A stretch of DNA of 27,528 nt from Haliea sp040222615. GTDB taxonomy: Bacteria; Pseudomonadota; Gammaproteobacteria; Pseudomonadales; Halieaceae. The stretch is taken from the NCBI RefSeq assembly GCF_040222615.1, contig NZ_JAVKCQ010000125.1:1-27528 (forward strand), written 5' to 3'. Shown here one piece after another: positions 16,167-25,675 of this stretch (within the stretch, counting starts at the first letter, position 1; each line of letters starts with the position of its first letter). The notes below the pieces were generated by a model. That model saw nothing but the letters and a program-made list of their open reading frames with translations. It had not been told where the DNA came from and did not search any database. The translations under genes were made by a program, and so were the position numbers.

Positions 16167-17567
16167 ATGCGCAGCAACAAAACCGCCGCGATCGAACTGA
16201 TCAGGGACAACCTGCAGAACAAGGCCTTCGAGTGCGCCCTGCGGGACTGCGAACTGCAGCTGGCAAGGATCCCCGGCGATGCCGAGCTGTGGAGTCTCAA
16301 AGGCCAGGCGCTGCAAGGGCTGGGGCGCCTGGAGGACGCTGCCGCCAGCTTTCGGCGGGGCCTTGAACGCAACCCCGGCAACGCCCGCCTGCTGGTCCTG
16401 CTGGGGCACGTGTACACCAGGCAGGGCCGCGGTGAGGAGGCCGTTGCCAGCTATTCCAGGGCGCTGGCCAGCGACCCGGGGCTGACTGACGCCTACCGTG
16501 GTCTGCTGAACTTCCAGGAAATTCCGGCGGACGGCGCCGAGGCCGCCGAACTGCTGGCCATGGCCCTGAACGAGCGACGCAGCAGCAGCTCGCGAGCCCG
16601 GGCGCTGTTCCTGCTGGGACAGATCTTTGTTGACGCGGGCTTGGACCGCGCCGGTTTCGCCTTTTTCGCCCAGGCCAACGCCCTCGTCGCCAGGAGCATC
16701 GAGCGAGGCAAGCGCGAGTACCAGGTTGCGGCGGCCGCCGCGGCCATGACGGCCGGTTTCTTCCGCCGGCATGCCCGCCTGGAGCCGGCACTCCCGGTGT
16801 GCCCTGCCATCATCGTCGCCGGGCTGCCGCGCTCGGGCAAAAGCCTGGTCGAAAACCTGCTGGCGGGGCACCCGCTGGTGACCCCCGGTGGCGAACTTGC
16901 CCTGGTACGCAAGCTCGTCGGTGACCTCGACCAGCGCTCGGGACTGGAAACCGTTGCCGCCAAGCTGCGAGAGACGACTGTCTCGCCCCTGCCGCAATAC
17001 TGCCCGACGCTGGCCGCTGGCACCCGTTACCTTGTCGACACCTCGCCGGCCAACCTCAGCCGGCTGGGCTATCTGGCACTGCTGCATCCCGAGGTCCCGA
17101 TCATCTTCTGCCGGCGCCAGCCGCTCGACCTGGGCCTGGCCCTGTTTTTCAAGAATTTTCGCAGTGGCCACCGCTACAGCTACCAGCTGGAAACAGCGGG
17201 GCGCGCCATCGCGCTGGCCGAGAAGCTCACTCGCCACTGGCGCCAGGCCCTTCCCAACCCCATGCTGGAAGTGGCGTATGAAGATCTGGTCGGGGACCCG
17301 CGCGGCACCCAGCAAGCACTGTTCGCGAACCTGGGCCTGCCGCCCACCGGTTCGGCAAGGGTGCCCGCCACAGACAGCACCTGGCGTGTGTTTCCCAGTC
17401 GCTCAATCGACTCGGTGGGAGCCATCAGCGCCGACCTGGTCGGTTTCGCGGGGCGCTTCCAGACCCAGCTTGAGCCCCTGGCCAGGGCCTATGCAGCCGA
17501 GTCCGCGCGCCCGGGCCTCGGCACCAGGGCCACAGCCGCCGGCAGGTCCCGGGACCACAGATCCTGA
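16167..17567 (+). CDS. TPR-repeat sulfotransferase-like protein
   Basis: A 466-residue protein with N-terminal tetratricopeptide repeats (about 20-120; AELWSLKGQALQGLGRLEDAAASFRRGLERNP, then ARLLVLLGHVYTRQGRGEEAVASYSRALASDP) and a C-terminal sulfotransferase domain from about 212. Sulfotransferases move sulfate from PAPS to an acceptor. The PAPS 5'-phosphosulfate loop is AGLPRSGKSLVENLLAGHP (218-236). Usual family members read PRSGTT, so here the loop also satisfies the Walker A pattern GxxxxGKS. A 3'-phosphate-binding segment PIIFCRRQPLDLGLALFFKN follows. I start at the ATG at 16167, 8 bases after GGAGGGGG, rather than the GTG at 16143. The acceptor is unknown. The gene ends 7 bases before the suf promoter. 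Confidence 0.85.
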   Translation: MRSNKTAAIELIRDNLQNKAFECALRDCELQLARIPGDAELWSLKGQALQGLGRLEDAAASFRRGLERNPGNARLLVLLGHVYTRQGRGEEAVASYSRALASDPGLTDAYRGLLNFQEIPADGAEAAELLAMALNERRSSSSRARALFLLGQIFVDAGLDRAGFAFFAQANALVARSIERGKREYQVAAAAAAMTAGFFRRHARLEPALPVCPAIIVAGLPRSGKSLVENLLAGHPLVTPGGELALVRKLVGDLDQRSGLETVAAKLRETTVSPLPQYCPTLAAGTRYLVDTSPANLSRLGYLALLHPEVPIIFCRRQPLDLGLALFFKNFRSGHRYSYQLETAGRAIALAEKLTRHWRQALPNPMLEVAYEDLVGDPRGTQQALFANLGLPPTGSARVPATDSTWRVFPSRSIDSVGAISADLVGFAGRFQTQLEPLARAYAAESARPGLGTRATAAGRSRDHRS

Positions 17568-17574
17568 GACGACA

Positions 17575-17603
17575 TTGCACCGCCCGCTATAGTCGACTAA
17601 AAT
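17575..17603 (+). promoter_or_regulatory. Sigma-70 promoter of the suf operon
   Basis: TTGCAC (17575-17580) and TAAAAT (17598-17603) are 17 bases apart. The -10 box lies inside the IscR-type palindrome, which is the arrangement expected for repression. Transcription would start near 17610, giving a leader of about 110 nucleotides to sufB that contains two GC-rich hairpins (CCGGCAG/CTGCCGG at 17617-17639, CCGGC/GCCGG at 17676-17689). Confidence 0.65.
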
Positions 17604-17613
17604 AGTCGGGTAT
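17589..17613 (+). promoter_or_regulatory. IscR type 1 binding site upstream of sufB
   Basis: A 25-base imperfect palindrome: ATA at the left end, GACT and AGTC around an AT-rich AAAAT centre, and TAT at the right end. Every position fits the published E. coli type 1 consensus as I recall it (GACT-5-AGTC core with S/Y/R flanks). [2Fe-2S]-IscR binds such sites and represses. It covers the -10 box of the suf promoter. No iscR gene lies in the window, so the regulator would be encoded elsewhere. Confidence 0.8.
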
Positions 17614-17721
17614 TTTCCGGCAGCAAAAATGCCTGCCGGCACAGACAGGCCGGGTTCTCCATGAGAAAATGCCCGCCGGCTTTCGCCGGGCCCCGATGCC
17701 CGCCCCAACAGGTCAAGGACT

Positions 17722-19161
<1,440 letters not shown>

Positions 19162-19174
19162 ACATTTGACAACC

Positions 19175-19194
19175 GCGCGGCCCCGGCGCCGCGC
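19175..19194 (+). promoter_or_regulatory. GC-rich hairpin between sufB and sufC
   Basis: A perfect 7-bp all-G/C stem (GCGCGGC and GCCGCGC) closes a 6-base loop. It ends four bases before the sufC ribosome-binding site GGAG (19198-19201). There is no T-tract, so it is not a terminator; it could shield an mRNA end or modulate sufC translation. Confidence 0.35.
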
Positions 19195-19211
19195 CCTGGA
19201 GTACAACCACC

Positions 19212-19958
19212 ATGCTGAAGATCGACAACCTGCACGCCAGGGTTGAAAGTGAGGATATTCTCAAGGGCCTCAATCTGGAGGTAAAAGCCGGCGAAGTGCA
19301 CGCCATCATGGGTCCCAATGGCTCCGGCAAGAGCACTCTGGGCCATGTGCTCGCAGGGCGCCCGGGCTATACCGTCACCGCCGGTTCCGCTCTGCTGCTG
19401 GGACAGGACCTGCTGGCACTCGACACCGAGGAGCGGGCACACCTCGGTCTTTTCCTGGCGTTCCAGTACCCGGTGGAAATCCCCGGCGTCAGCAACATGG
19501 AATTCCTCAAGGCCGCCGTAGACGCGGTGCGCGAACATCGCGGTGAGCCCGCGATCGACAGCGTCAGCTTCATGAAGCAGGCCCGGGAAGCCTGCAAGAC
19601 CGTGGATCTGGACCAGGCTTTTCTCAAGCGCGGCGTCAACGAAGGTTTCTCCGGCGGCGAGAAGAAACGCAACGAGCTGATGCAGATGATGCTGCTGCAG
19701 CCCAAGCTGTGCATCATGGATGAAACTGACAGCGGTCTCGACATTGATGCCCTGCAGGTCGTGGCCCAGGGTATCAACGCCATGCGCAGCCCGGACCGCA
19801 GTTTTATCCTGGTGACCCATTACCAGCGCCTGTTGAACTTCATCGAACCCGACTTCGTGCACGTGCTCTCCGGCGGACGCATTGTCAAATCCGGTGACAA
19901 GTCCCTCGCCCTGGAGCTGGAAGAGAAAGGCTACAGCTGGCTGGAGGACGTGGCCTGA
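19212..19958 (+). CDS. sufC: Fe-S cluster assembly ATPase SufC
   Basis: ABC-type ATPase of the SufBCD complex; cytosolic, with no membrane domain. It has 248 residues. Walker A is GPNGSGKS (34-41), the Q-loop region is AFQYPVEIPGVSN, the signature FSGGEKKRNE (146-155), Walker B LCIMDETDSGLD (167-176, catalytic Glu171), and the switch His203 in VTHYQRLL. ETDSGLDID is the SufC-specific form. Its stop overlaps the sufD start as TGATG, so the two are likely translationally coupled. Confidence 0.98.
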   Translation: MLKIDNLHARVESEDILKGLNLEVKAGEVHAIMGPNGSGKSTLGHVLAGRPGYTVTAGSALLLGQDLLALDTEERAHLGLFLAFQYPVEIPGVSNMEFLKAAVDAVREHRGEPAIDSVSFMKQAREACKTVDLDQAFLKRGVNEGFSGGEKKRNELMQMMLLQPKLCIMDETDSGLDIDALQVVAQGINAMRSPDRSFILVTHYQRLLNFIEPDFVHVLSGGRIVKSGDKSLALELEEKGYSWLEDVA

Positions 19959-21262
19959 TGGTGGATTTCATGCAGCAAGCCCTGACCGCAGCAGCGACTG
20001 CCGCGCCGGCCTGGTTACAGGATATCCAGGTCCGTGGACGCGATGCGTGGAAGGATACCCGCCTGCCCACCCGGAAAACGGAAGCCTGGAAATACACCAG
20101 CCTGCAGGTGCTGCAGCAGTCCTTCTCCGCGCCCAATCGCGAAGCGGCCAAGGCCGACGTGTCCGACATCAATCTGCCACAGCTGGGCGGGCCGACGCTG
20201 GTATTCACCGATGGCCTGTTCCGGGCCGAGCTCTCCGCCACCGAGCTGCCCGCGGGACTGACCCTGGTGCGCTTTGCCGATGCGAACCCGGCCGAAGCGG
20301 AGCAGATTCGCGCCGCTCTCGGCAGTGCCATGCTGCCGGGGCGCCATGTGTTCGCGCCGCTGAACGAAGCCACGCTTGCGGACGGCGTCTTCCTGCGGGT
20401 CGCCGCCGATGCCGTGATTGCCGAACCGGTGCACATCGTCTGGCTGACTACGGGGCAGCACGAAACCATCAGTATCACCCAGCGCCTGCTGGTCACGCTG
20501 GGCGCCAACAGCCAGGCCACCCTGGTGGAGACCTTTGCCAACACGGCCACCGGCGGCACCGCCTTCACCAACGGCATCACCGAACTGCTGCTGGACCGCG
20601 GCGCCCGACTCCACCACTACCGTCTGCAGCTGGAGCAGGGAGACGCGGTGCACATCGGTGGCGTGCACGCCCGGCTCGGCGCCGACAGCCTGCTCAGCGG
20701 CTTCCACCTGGCCCTGGGCAGCGCCCTCAAGCGTATCGATCTGGTCGTCGACCACCAGGGTCCCGGTGCGCACTGCGACCTGGACGGCATTTACCTGCCG
20801 CGCGGCACGGAGACCGTCGACTACCACACCTGTATCGAACACAGCGTGCCCCATTGCACCAGCCGGGAGCGCTTCCGCGGCATTATCGCCGATGAAGCCA
20901 CCGCCGTATTCAATGGCCGTATCCACATCCATCCGGACGCCCAGAAGACCCGGGCCGAGCTCAGCAACAAGAACCTGCTGACCAGCAACAAGGCGGAGAT
21001 CAACACCAAGCCGGAACTGGAGATCTACGCGGACGACGTGCAGTGCGCGCACGGCGCAACCGTGGCTCAGCTGGACCCGCTCACCCTGCACTACCTGCGC
21101 ACTCGCGGCGTGCACCGGGATGAAGCCGAGGTCATGCTCAGCTACGGCTTCATCAACGAACTGGTCGAAGCGGTGGCGGAGCCCGCTCTGCAAGAGTTTC
21201 TCAAGCCGTTGCTGGCCAACCGCTTTGCTCGCGAAACCCGACTGACGAGGCATATTCTGTGA
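19958..21262 (+). CDS. sufD: Fe-S cluster assembly protein SufD
   Basis: SufB paralogue that completes the SufBCD scaffold and is needed for iron entry. It has 434 residues. The N-terminal helical part carries LPTRKTEAWKYTSLQVL, a SufD hallmark, and the C-terminal part carries DYHTCIEHSVPHCTSRERFRGI, HPDAQKTRAELSNKNLL and CAHGATVAQLDP with the conserved His. The start overlaps the sufC stop by one base; an alternative ATG lies four codons on. The stop overlaps the sufS GTG start by 4 bases. Confidence 0.97.
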   Translation: MVDFMQQALTAAATAAPAWLQDIQVRGRDAWKDTRLPTRKTEAWKYTSLQVLQQSFSAPNREAAKADVSDINLPQLGGPTLVFTDGLFRAELSATELPAGLTLVRFADANPAEAEQIRAALGSAMLPGRHVFAPLNEATLADGVFLRVAADAVIAEPVHIVWLTTGQHETISITQRLLVTLGANSQATLVETFANTATGGTAFTNGITELLLDRGARLHHYRLQLEQGDAVHIGGVHARLGADSLLSGFHLALGSALKRIDLVVDHQGPGAHCDLDGIYLPRGTETVDYHTCIEHSVPHCTSRERFRGIIADEATAVFNGRIHIHPDAQKTRAELSNKNLLTSNKAEINTKPELEIYADDVQCAHGATVAQLDPLTLHYLRTRGVHRDEAEVMLSYGFINELVEAVAEPALQEFLKPLLANRFARETRLTRHIL

Positions 21263-22506
21263 CCTCACCCGCGCCTGTCACCCGGCCCACCTTCGACCCG
21301 GCGGCCATTCGCCTGGACTTCCCGATCCTGCAGCAGCAGGTCAACGGCCAGCCGCTGGTCTACCTGGACAACGCCGCCACCACGCAGAAGCCGGAGGCGG
21401 TCATTGAGGCCATCAGCCACTACTACCGCCACGACAATGCCAACGTGCACCGGGGTGCACACACCCTGAGTGACCGGGCGACCGTCGCCTTCGAAAATGC
21501 CAGGGCAACCGTGGCCCGGTTCATCAACAGCCCGGCGCCCTCCCAGGTTATCTGGGTGCGAGGCGCCACCGAGGCGATCAATCTGGTGGCCCACAGCTGG
21601 GGCCGCAGTACGCTGCAGGCCGGTGATCGCGTTCTGGTTTCCTACCTGGAACACCACTCCAATATCGTCCCCTGGCAGCTGGTCGCTGCGGAGACCGGAG
21701 CCGAGGTGGTCCCCATCCCGATTACCGCCGGTGGCGACATCGACCTGGCTGCCCTGTCCGGGCTGCTGGACGAGCGGGTCAAGCTGGTCGCCGTCAACCA
21801 CGTTTCCAATGCCCTCGGCACCATCAATCCGGTGGCTGACATCTGCCGCATGGCGCACGCCGCAGGTGCGCTGGTAATGGTGGACGGGGCCCAGGCCACC
21901 GCCCACATGCCGGTCGATGTGCAAGCCATCGGCTGCGATTTTTACGCCTTCTCCGGGCACAAACTGTTTGGCCCCACAGGTATTGGCGTGCTTTGGGGCC
22001 GGGAAGCACTGCTGGACGCCATGCCGCCCTTCCTCGGCGGCGGCGAGATGATCGAGACCGTGAGCTTCAGTGGCAGCACCTGGAACAGCCTGCCGTTCAA
22101 GTTCGAGGCGGGCACACCTGATATCGCCGGAGCGATCGGTCTCGCCGCTGCCATCGACTATCTGGCCGGGCTCGATATCGAAGCAGCGGCCCGGCATGAA
22201 GTGGCGCTGCTGCAACAGTCCATCGCACTGGGCGAGGAAGTCGACGGGCTGCGCAGAATCGGCAGTCCCATCCAGTCCGTCGGCATCTTCAGCTTCGTCG
22301 TTGATGGCGTTCATCCGTCGGATCTGGGCATGTTGCTGGACCAGCAGGGTATTGCCGTGCGCACCGGGCACCACTGCACCCAGCCACTGATGGCACACTA
22401 CCAGCTGCCCGGCACCGTGCGCGCCTCGTATTCCCTGTACAATACCGCCGAGGATGTCGAGCGGCTGTTCGCCGGCATCCACAAGGCAAAACGCCTGTTT
22501 GGCTAG
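21259..22506 (+). CDS. sufS: Cysteine desulfurase SufS
   Basis: PLP enzyme (class V aminotransferase fold, group II) that takes sulfur from cysteine and holds it as a persulfide for the scaffold. It has 415 residues with a GTG start inside the GTGA overlap with sufD. Visible motifs are YLDNAATTQKP (35-45), the PLP Lys235 in AFSGHKLFGPTGIG, and the active-site loop RTGHHCTQPLM with Cys373. The short loop before this Cys is typical of SufS rather than IscS. Sulfur transfer is stimulated by SufE, encoded at the end of the operon. Confidence 0.98.
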   Translation: MTSPAPVTRPTFDPAAIRLDFPILQQQVNGQPLVYLDNAATTQKPEAVIEAISHYYRHDNANVHRGAHTLSDRATVAFENARATVARFINSPAPSQVIWVRGATEAINLVAHSWGRSTLQAGDRVLVSYLEHHSNIVPWQLVAAETGAEVVPIPITAGGDIDLAALSGLLDERVKLVAVNHVSNALGTINPVADICRMAHAAGALVMVDGAQATAHMPVDVQAIGCDFYAFSGHKLFGPTGIGVLWGREALLDAMPPFLGGGEMIETVSFSGSTWNSLPFKFEAGTPDIAGAIGLAAAIDYLAGLDIEAAARHEVALLQQSIALGEEVDGLRRIGSPIQSVGIFSFVVDGVHPSDLGMLLDQQGIAVRTGHHCTQPLMAHYQLPGTVRASYSLYNTAEDVERLFAGIHKAKRLFG

Positions 22507-22517
22507 AAGGTTGATCC

Positions 22518-22874
22518 ATGAGCGTAGAGACTTTTGACGTTAGCACCGATGCCCTGCAGGTCACCCCTGCGGCCGCGGCCCATCTGAAGAAGCAGCTGGC
22601 CCTGTCGGGCAAGCACGCGGTGCGCATCAGCGTGAAGGAAAGCGGCTGTACCGGTTTCATGTATGTACTCGATGAAGTGGAACAGGGTGAGCCGGGTGAC
22701 CTCGAACTGCACCCGGAGGAAGGCCTTGAAGTTTTTGTCGATACCGATTCCCTCAAGGTGCTCCAGGGTACCCGGGTCGATTTCGAAAAGGAGGGGCTGA
22801 ATCGCACCCTCAAATTCCATAATCCCAACGTCACTGCCGCCTGCGGCTGCGGTGAAAGTTTCAGCATCAGCTGA
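22518..22874 (+). CDS. sufA: A-type Fe-S carrier protein (SufA/ErpA-like)
   Basis: Carries Fe-S clusters from the scaffold to target proteins. It has 118 residues with the three ligand cysteines of the family: Cys44 in ESGCTGFMYVLD and Cys109/Cys111 in AACGCGESF. It lies 11 bases after sufS and 12 before sufT. The position inside the suf operon favours SufA, though ErpA/IscA-type naming cannot be excluded. Confidence 0.93.
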   Translation: MSVETFDVSTDALQVTPAAAAHLKKQLALSGKHAVRISVKESGCTGFMYVLDEVEQGEPGDLELHPEEGLEVFVDTDSLKVLQGTRVDFEKEGLNRTLKFHNPNVTAACGCGESFSIS

Positions 22875-22886
22875 GCCGGAGCCCGC

Positions 22887-23429
22887 ATGAGCGCCCAGGA
22901 AAGAACCCTGCTGACCACCCAGCGCGACTGCCCCGGCCGCCTGGTTCCGGTGGGCGACCCGGTGACGATTCCCGCCCACACCTTTGTCACCCTGACCCAG
23001 GCCCTGGGTGGCAACTACACCGTTATCTACAACGGCAACATGGTGCGCGTGGATGGCACCGATGCCGACGCGCTGGGGCTGACACCGCAGAAACTTGACT
23101 TCGAGGCACCGGCAGACGGCCTGGTCCACGAGGAGCAGGTATGGGACGCACTGCGCACTGTCTACGATCCCGAGGTGCCGGTGGACCTGGTCAACCTGGG
23201 CCTGATCTACAGCGTGGATATCGACCAGGAGGCCGGCAGGGTCGATATCAGCATGACCCTGACCGCGCCCGGCTGCGGCATGGGCCCGGTACTCGTGGGC
23301 GATGTGAAATACCGCGTGGCCCAGGTCCCCAATGTGCGCGAGGTGGCTGTCGAACTGGTGTTCGATCCACCCTGGAACCGCGACATGATGTCGGAAGAAG
23401 CCCAGCTCGAGACGGGCATGTTTTACTAG
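22887..23429 (+). CDS. sufT: SufT-type Fe-S assembly protein (MIP18/DUF59 domain)
   Basis: DUF59-domain protein thought to help mature Fe-S proteins. It has 180 residues: an N-terminal extension (1-80; RDCPGRLVPVGDPVTIPAHTFV) characteristic of SufT, and the DUF59 domain (about 82-170) with VYDPEVPVDLVNLGLIY and the conserved Cys130 in TAPGCGMGPV. GGAG lies before the ATG. The gene between sufA and sufE on the same transcript supports the name. Confidence 0.93.
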   Translation: MSAQERTLLTTQRDCPGRLVPVGDPVTIPAHTFVTLTQALGGNYTVIYNGNMVRVDGTDADALGLTPQKLDFEAPADGLVHEEQVWDALRTVYDPEVPVDLVNLGLIYSVDIDQEAGRVDISMTLTAPGCGMGPVLVGDVKYRVAQVPNVREVAVELVFDPPWNRDMMSEEAQLETGMFY

Positions 23430-23444
23430 GGAGCAACCTCAACC

Positions 23445-23885
23445 GTGCCAGATTCAGCGGCCAGCAACCCCTTCGGCCACAGCATCACCAGCGACGACAT
23501 CGTCGACACCCTGTCTTTCTTTGACGACTGGGAAGACCGCTACAAATACATCATCGACCTCGGCCGGGAACTGCCCGCCATGCCGGAGGCGCTGCATACC
23601 GAGGAGCGCAAGATCCGCGGTTGCCAGAGCCAGGTCTGGATAGACACTCGCCTCGAGGACGGCAAGCTGCAGCTGGCGGTGGACAGCGACGCCTTTATCG
23701 TCAAGGGCCTGCTGGGCGTGGTACTGGCTGCCTACAACGACAAAACGCCAGCAGATGTGCTGGCGTTTGATGTCGATGCCTATTTCGAGCAGCTGGATCT
23801 GCTACGCCACCTCTCCCCCACCCGCGGCAACGGCTTGCGGGCCATGGTGGCCCGCATCCGGGAGATTGCTGCCGCGGCCGGCTAA
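23445..23885 (+). CDS. sufE: Cysteine desulfuration protein SufE
   Basis: Accepts the persulfide sulfur from SufS and passes it to SufB. It has 146 residues with the catalytic Cys60 in KIRGCQSQVW. The start is GTG at 23445, preceded by AGGGAG about 11 bases upstream; no ATG alternative comes before the conserved region. Last gene of the suf operon; it ends 47 bases before the convergent lipoprotein gene, with no clear terminator between. Confidence 0.97.
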   Translation: MPDSAASNPFGHSITSDDIVDTLSFFDDWEDRYKYIIDLGRELPAMPEALHTEERKIRGCQSQVWIDTRLEDGKLQLAVDSDAFIVKGLLGVVLAAYNDKTPADVLAFDVDAYFEQLDLLRHLSPTRGNGLRAMVARIREIAAAAG

Positions 23886-23932
23886 CGAGGCACTTGCTGC
23901 GCGAGGACGCGAACCGGCCACACTCCGGACCG

Positions 23933-25675
23933 TCAATCCTCCAGACTGTCCTCGTCCATGAGGTCATCACCATCTTCGCCGTCCATCAGATCGTCATCGT
24001 CATCCGCCACATCGTCATCGTCATCCGTCAGATCGTCATCGTCGTCCGTCAGATCGTCATCTGCCAAATCGTCATCACCGGACTCGTCCTGGCTGTCATC
24101 CGAAAAATCATCACAACCGTCGCTGGAATCATCGACACTGTCATCATCCAGGGAATCGTCGTCGCCGAAGCAGGCGAACTCGCGTTCACCTTCCAGCGTA
24201 TCCCGATCCTCGAACTCGACCTCGTCGGCCGTGCCGTCCGCGGGGTCGTCATCCTTGATCTTCACCAGGTCGCCAACCTCGACACTGGCAAAGAACAGCT
24301 CTGAGCTGATCTCGTCGTCGTCCCGATCCTCGAATTGCGCGCCGGCGGTGCTGAAGGCCAAGCCGAGAATCGTGATGTCCACACCAGGATTGAAAGACTG
24401 TACCGGTCCCTGCAGCACATGATCATTGTCATCGTCCCGGTCGATGGTAGTGGCAAACAGGGTATCGCCATCCAGGAATGCCTCCACCTCGAGGAAATCA
24501 CCCGGGAAAATGTCGGCCAGAGCCAGGTCTTCGACCTGATCGGTGTCGTCGTCGAGCCGGGTGCGCGCATCAAGTTGCACGGTAACCGTGCCCGGAACCA
24601 GCTGCAATGTAAGGGTGAGACTGTCGAGGTCCACGTTGCTCACGGGTGCTTCGACCTTGATCCGGCCGCGCCGTGTGTCCACGCGCTCGGCCAGCAGCTG
24701 CGAGCCATCCCAGGTACCCTGGACCTGGACAACAAGGCCGTTGGTCAGGCTGAGATCTGCGGGTCGGAGTACCGCCGAAGTCGCATCGATGTCCACTCCA
24801 CCAACCCGGAAGCTGGCCGGACTTGCATAGCGGGTAATCGCGCCCTGGACAATTGCAGTTTCGCCTTCCTGGAAGCGGCTGCCGGGGCCTTGCTCCGCCT
24901 CAATGCGGGACGCCGTTACCACAGTGCCGTTCAGCGTGCCCCTGACCCGAACCGTCTGCCCCTCGGCGATGGCGCCGCCGGGGATATCCTCAAGCTCGGC
25001 TGCGCTGAAATCGACAGTCAGATCTCCCAGCACGAAATCAGTACCCGTTACGACACCCACCTGGCCACTTAGCGTGACACGGGTCTCGCCCGCAACAAAG
25101 GCCGACTCCCTCTCTACGCGAGTAGCGCGCAGGCTGTCGCCGCGGCCGGTAAAACCCGACACCTCAACCACGTCATCGACCACCAGGGTGGCGAAAGTGA
25201 CATCGTCGAATACGGTGCCGGCACGCTCGACAATGACATTGATCCCAAGGATGGTGAGCAGCTTGGAGTTGCCATCGGCGCTGACCTCGATACGCGAGAT
25301 CGGCCCAGTCAACTCATTGTCATACTGGACCCGTTGGGCGGTACCGTTGGCGCCGTCGTCATCCACTTCCCCAGTCACCAGAACCACCATACCCAGACGC
25401 AGGGCATCCTCACCGCGGACCTCACCGTCGATAACAACTTCCGCGTTATCAGTATCGAAACGGACGCCGTTGACAAAGATACTGCCGAAACCGTCGATGG
25501 TACCGCTGCTGGTATTGCTCTGGCCGGAGCCACCGATACCACCGCCGCCACCCGTGGGAGGCGAGGAGGTCACGGCGATGCTGTCGCCACCACCACCGCC
25601 GCCACCACAGGCGGCAAGAATCAGGGCGAGGGCACTGGCAGTGGCCACGGGACGTGGGGAGAAGTGTGTTTTCAT
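23933..25675 (-). CDS. DUF5666-type repeat lipoprotein with Asp-rich C-terminal tail
   Basis: A 580-residue predicted lipoprotein of unknown function. The signal peptide ends in lipobox LAAC (Cys23), followed by seven glycines and a Gly/Ser linker to about residue 50. Residues 55-470 are built from repeated beta-rich units of about 60-70 residues (patterns such as GTIDGFGSIFVNGVRF, LSGQVGVVTGTDFVLGDLTV, VQGAITRYASPASFRVGGVDI) typical of DUF5666. The last 80 or so residues are almost all Asp, Glu, Ser and Leu and include a DDDDDLT repeat; Ca2+ binding is plausible but not shown. Its ATG overlaps the stop of the upstream DUF6502-like gene by ATGA, so the two are probably co-expressed. Confidence 0.85.
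   Translation of the reverse strand: MKTHFSPRPVATASALALILAACGGGGGGGDSIAVTSSPPTGGGGGIGGSGQSNTSSGTIDGFGSIFVNGVRFDTDNAEVVIDGEVRGEDALRLGMVVLVTGEVDDDGANGTAQRVQYDNELTGPISRIEVSADGNSKLLTILGINVIVERAGTVFDDVTFATLVVDDVVEVSGFTGRGDSLRATRVERESAFVAGETRVTLSGQVGVVTGTDFVLGDLTVDFSAAELEDIPGGAIAEGQTVRVRGTLNGTVVTASRIEAEQGPGSRFQEGETAIVQGAITRYASPASFRVGGVDIDATSAVLRPADLSLTNGLVVQVQGTWDGSQLLAERVDTRRGRIKVEAPVSNVDLDSLTLTLQLVPGTVTVQLDARTRLDDDTDQVEDLALADIFPGDFLEVEAFLDGDTLFATTIDRDDDNDHVLQGPVQSFNPGVDITILGLAFSTAGAQFEDRDDDEISSELFFASVEVGDLVKIKDDDPADGTADEVEFEDRDTLEGEREFACFGDDDSLDDDSVDDSSDGCDDFSDDSQDESGDDDLADDDLTDDDDDLTDDDDDVADDDDDLMDGEDGDDLMDEDSLED
23987..24062 (-). repeat. 21-base tandem repeat encoding the DDDDDLT tail
   Basis: Three near-identical 21-base units (23987-24007, 24008-24028, 24029-24049) plus part of a fourth, each containing ATCGTCATCGTC. 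The period is seven codons, so changes in copy number would keep the frame and only alter the acidic tail length. Confidence 0.8.

Noticed and set aside
17617..17700. GC hairpins in the sufB leader as an attenuator or riboswitch
   Set aside because: There is no T-tract after either stem and no match to a known riboswitch fold.
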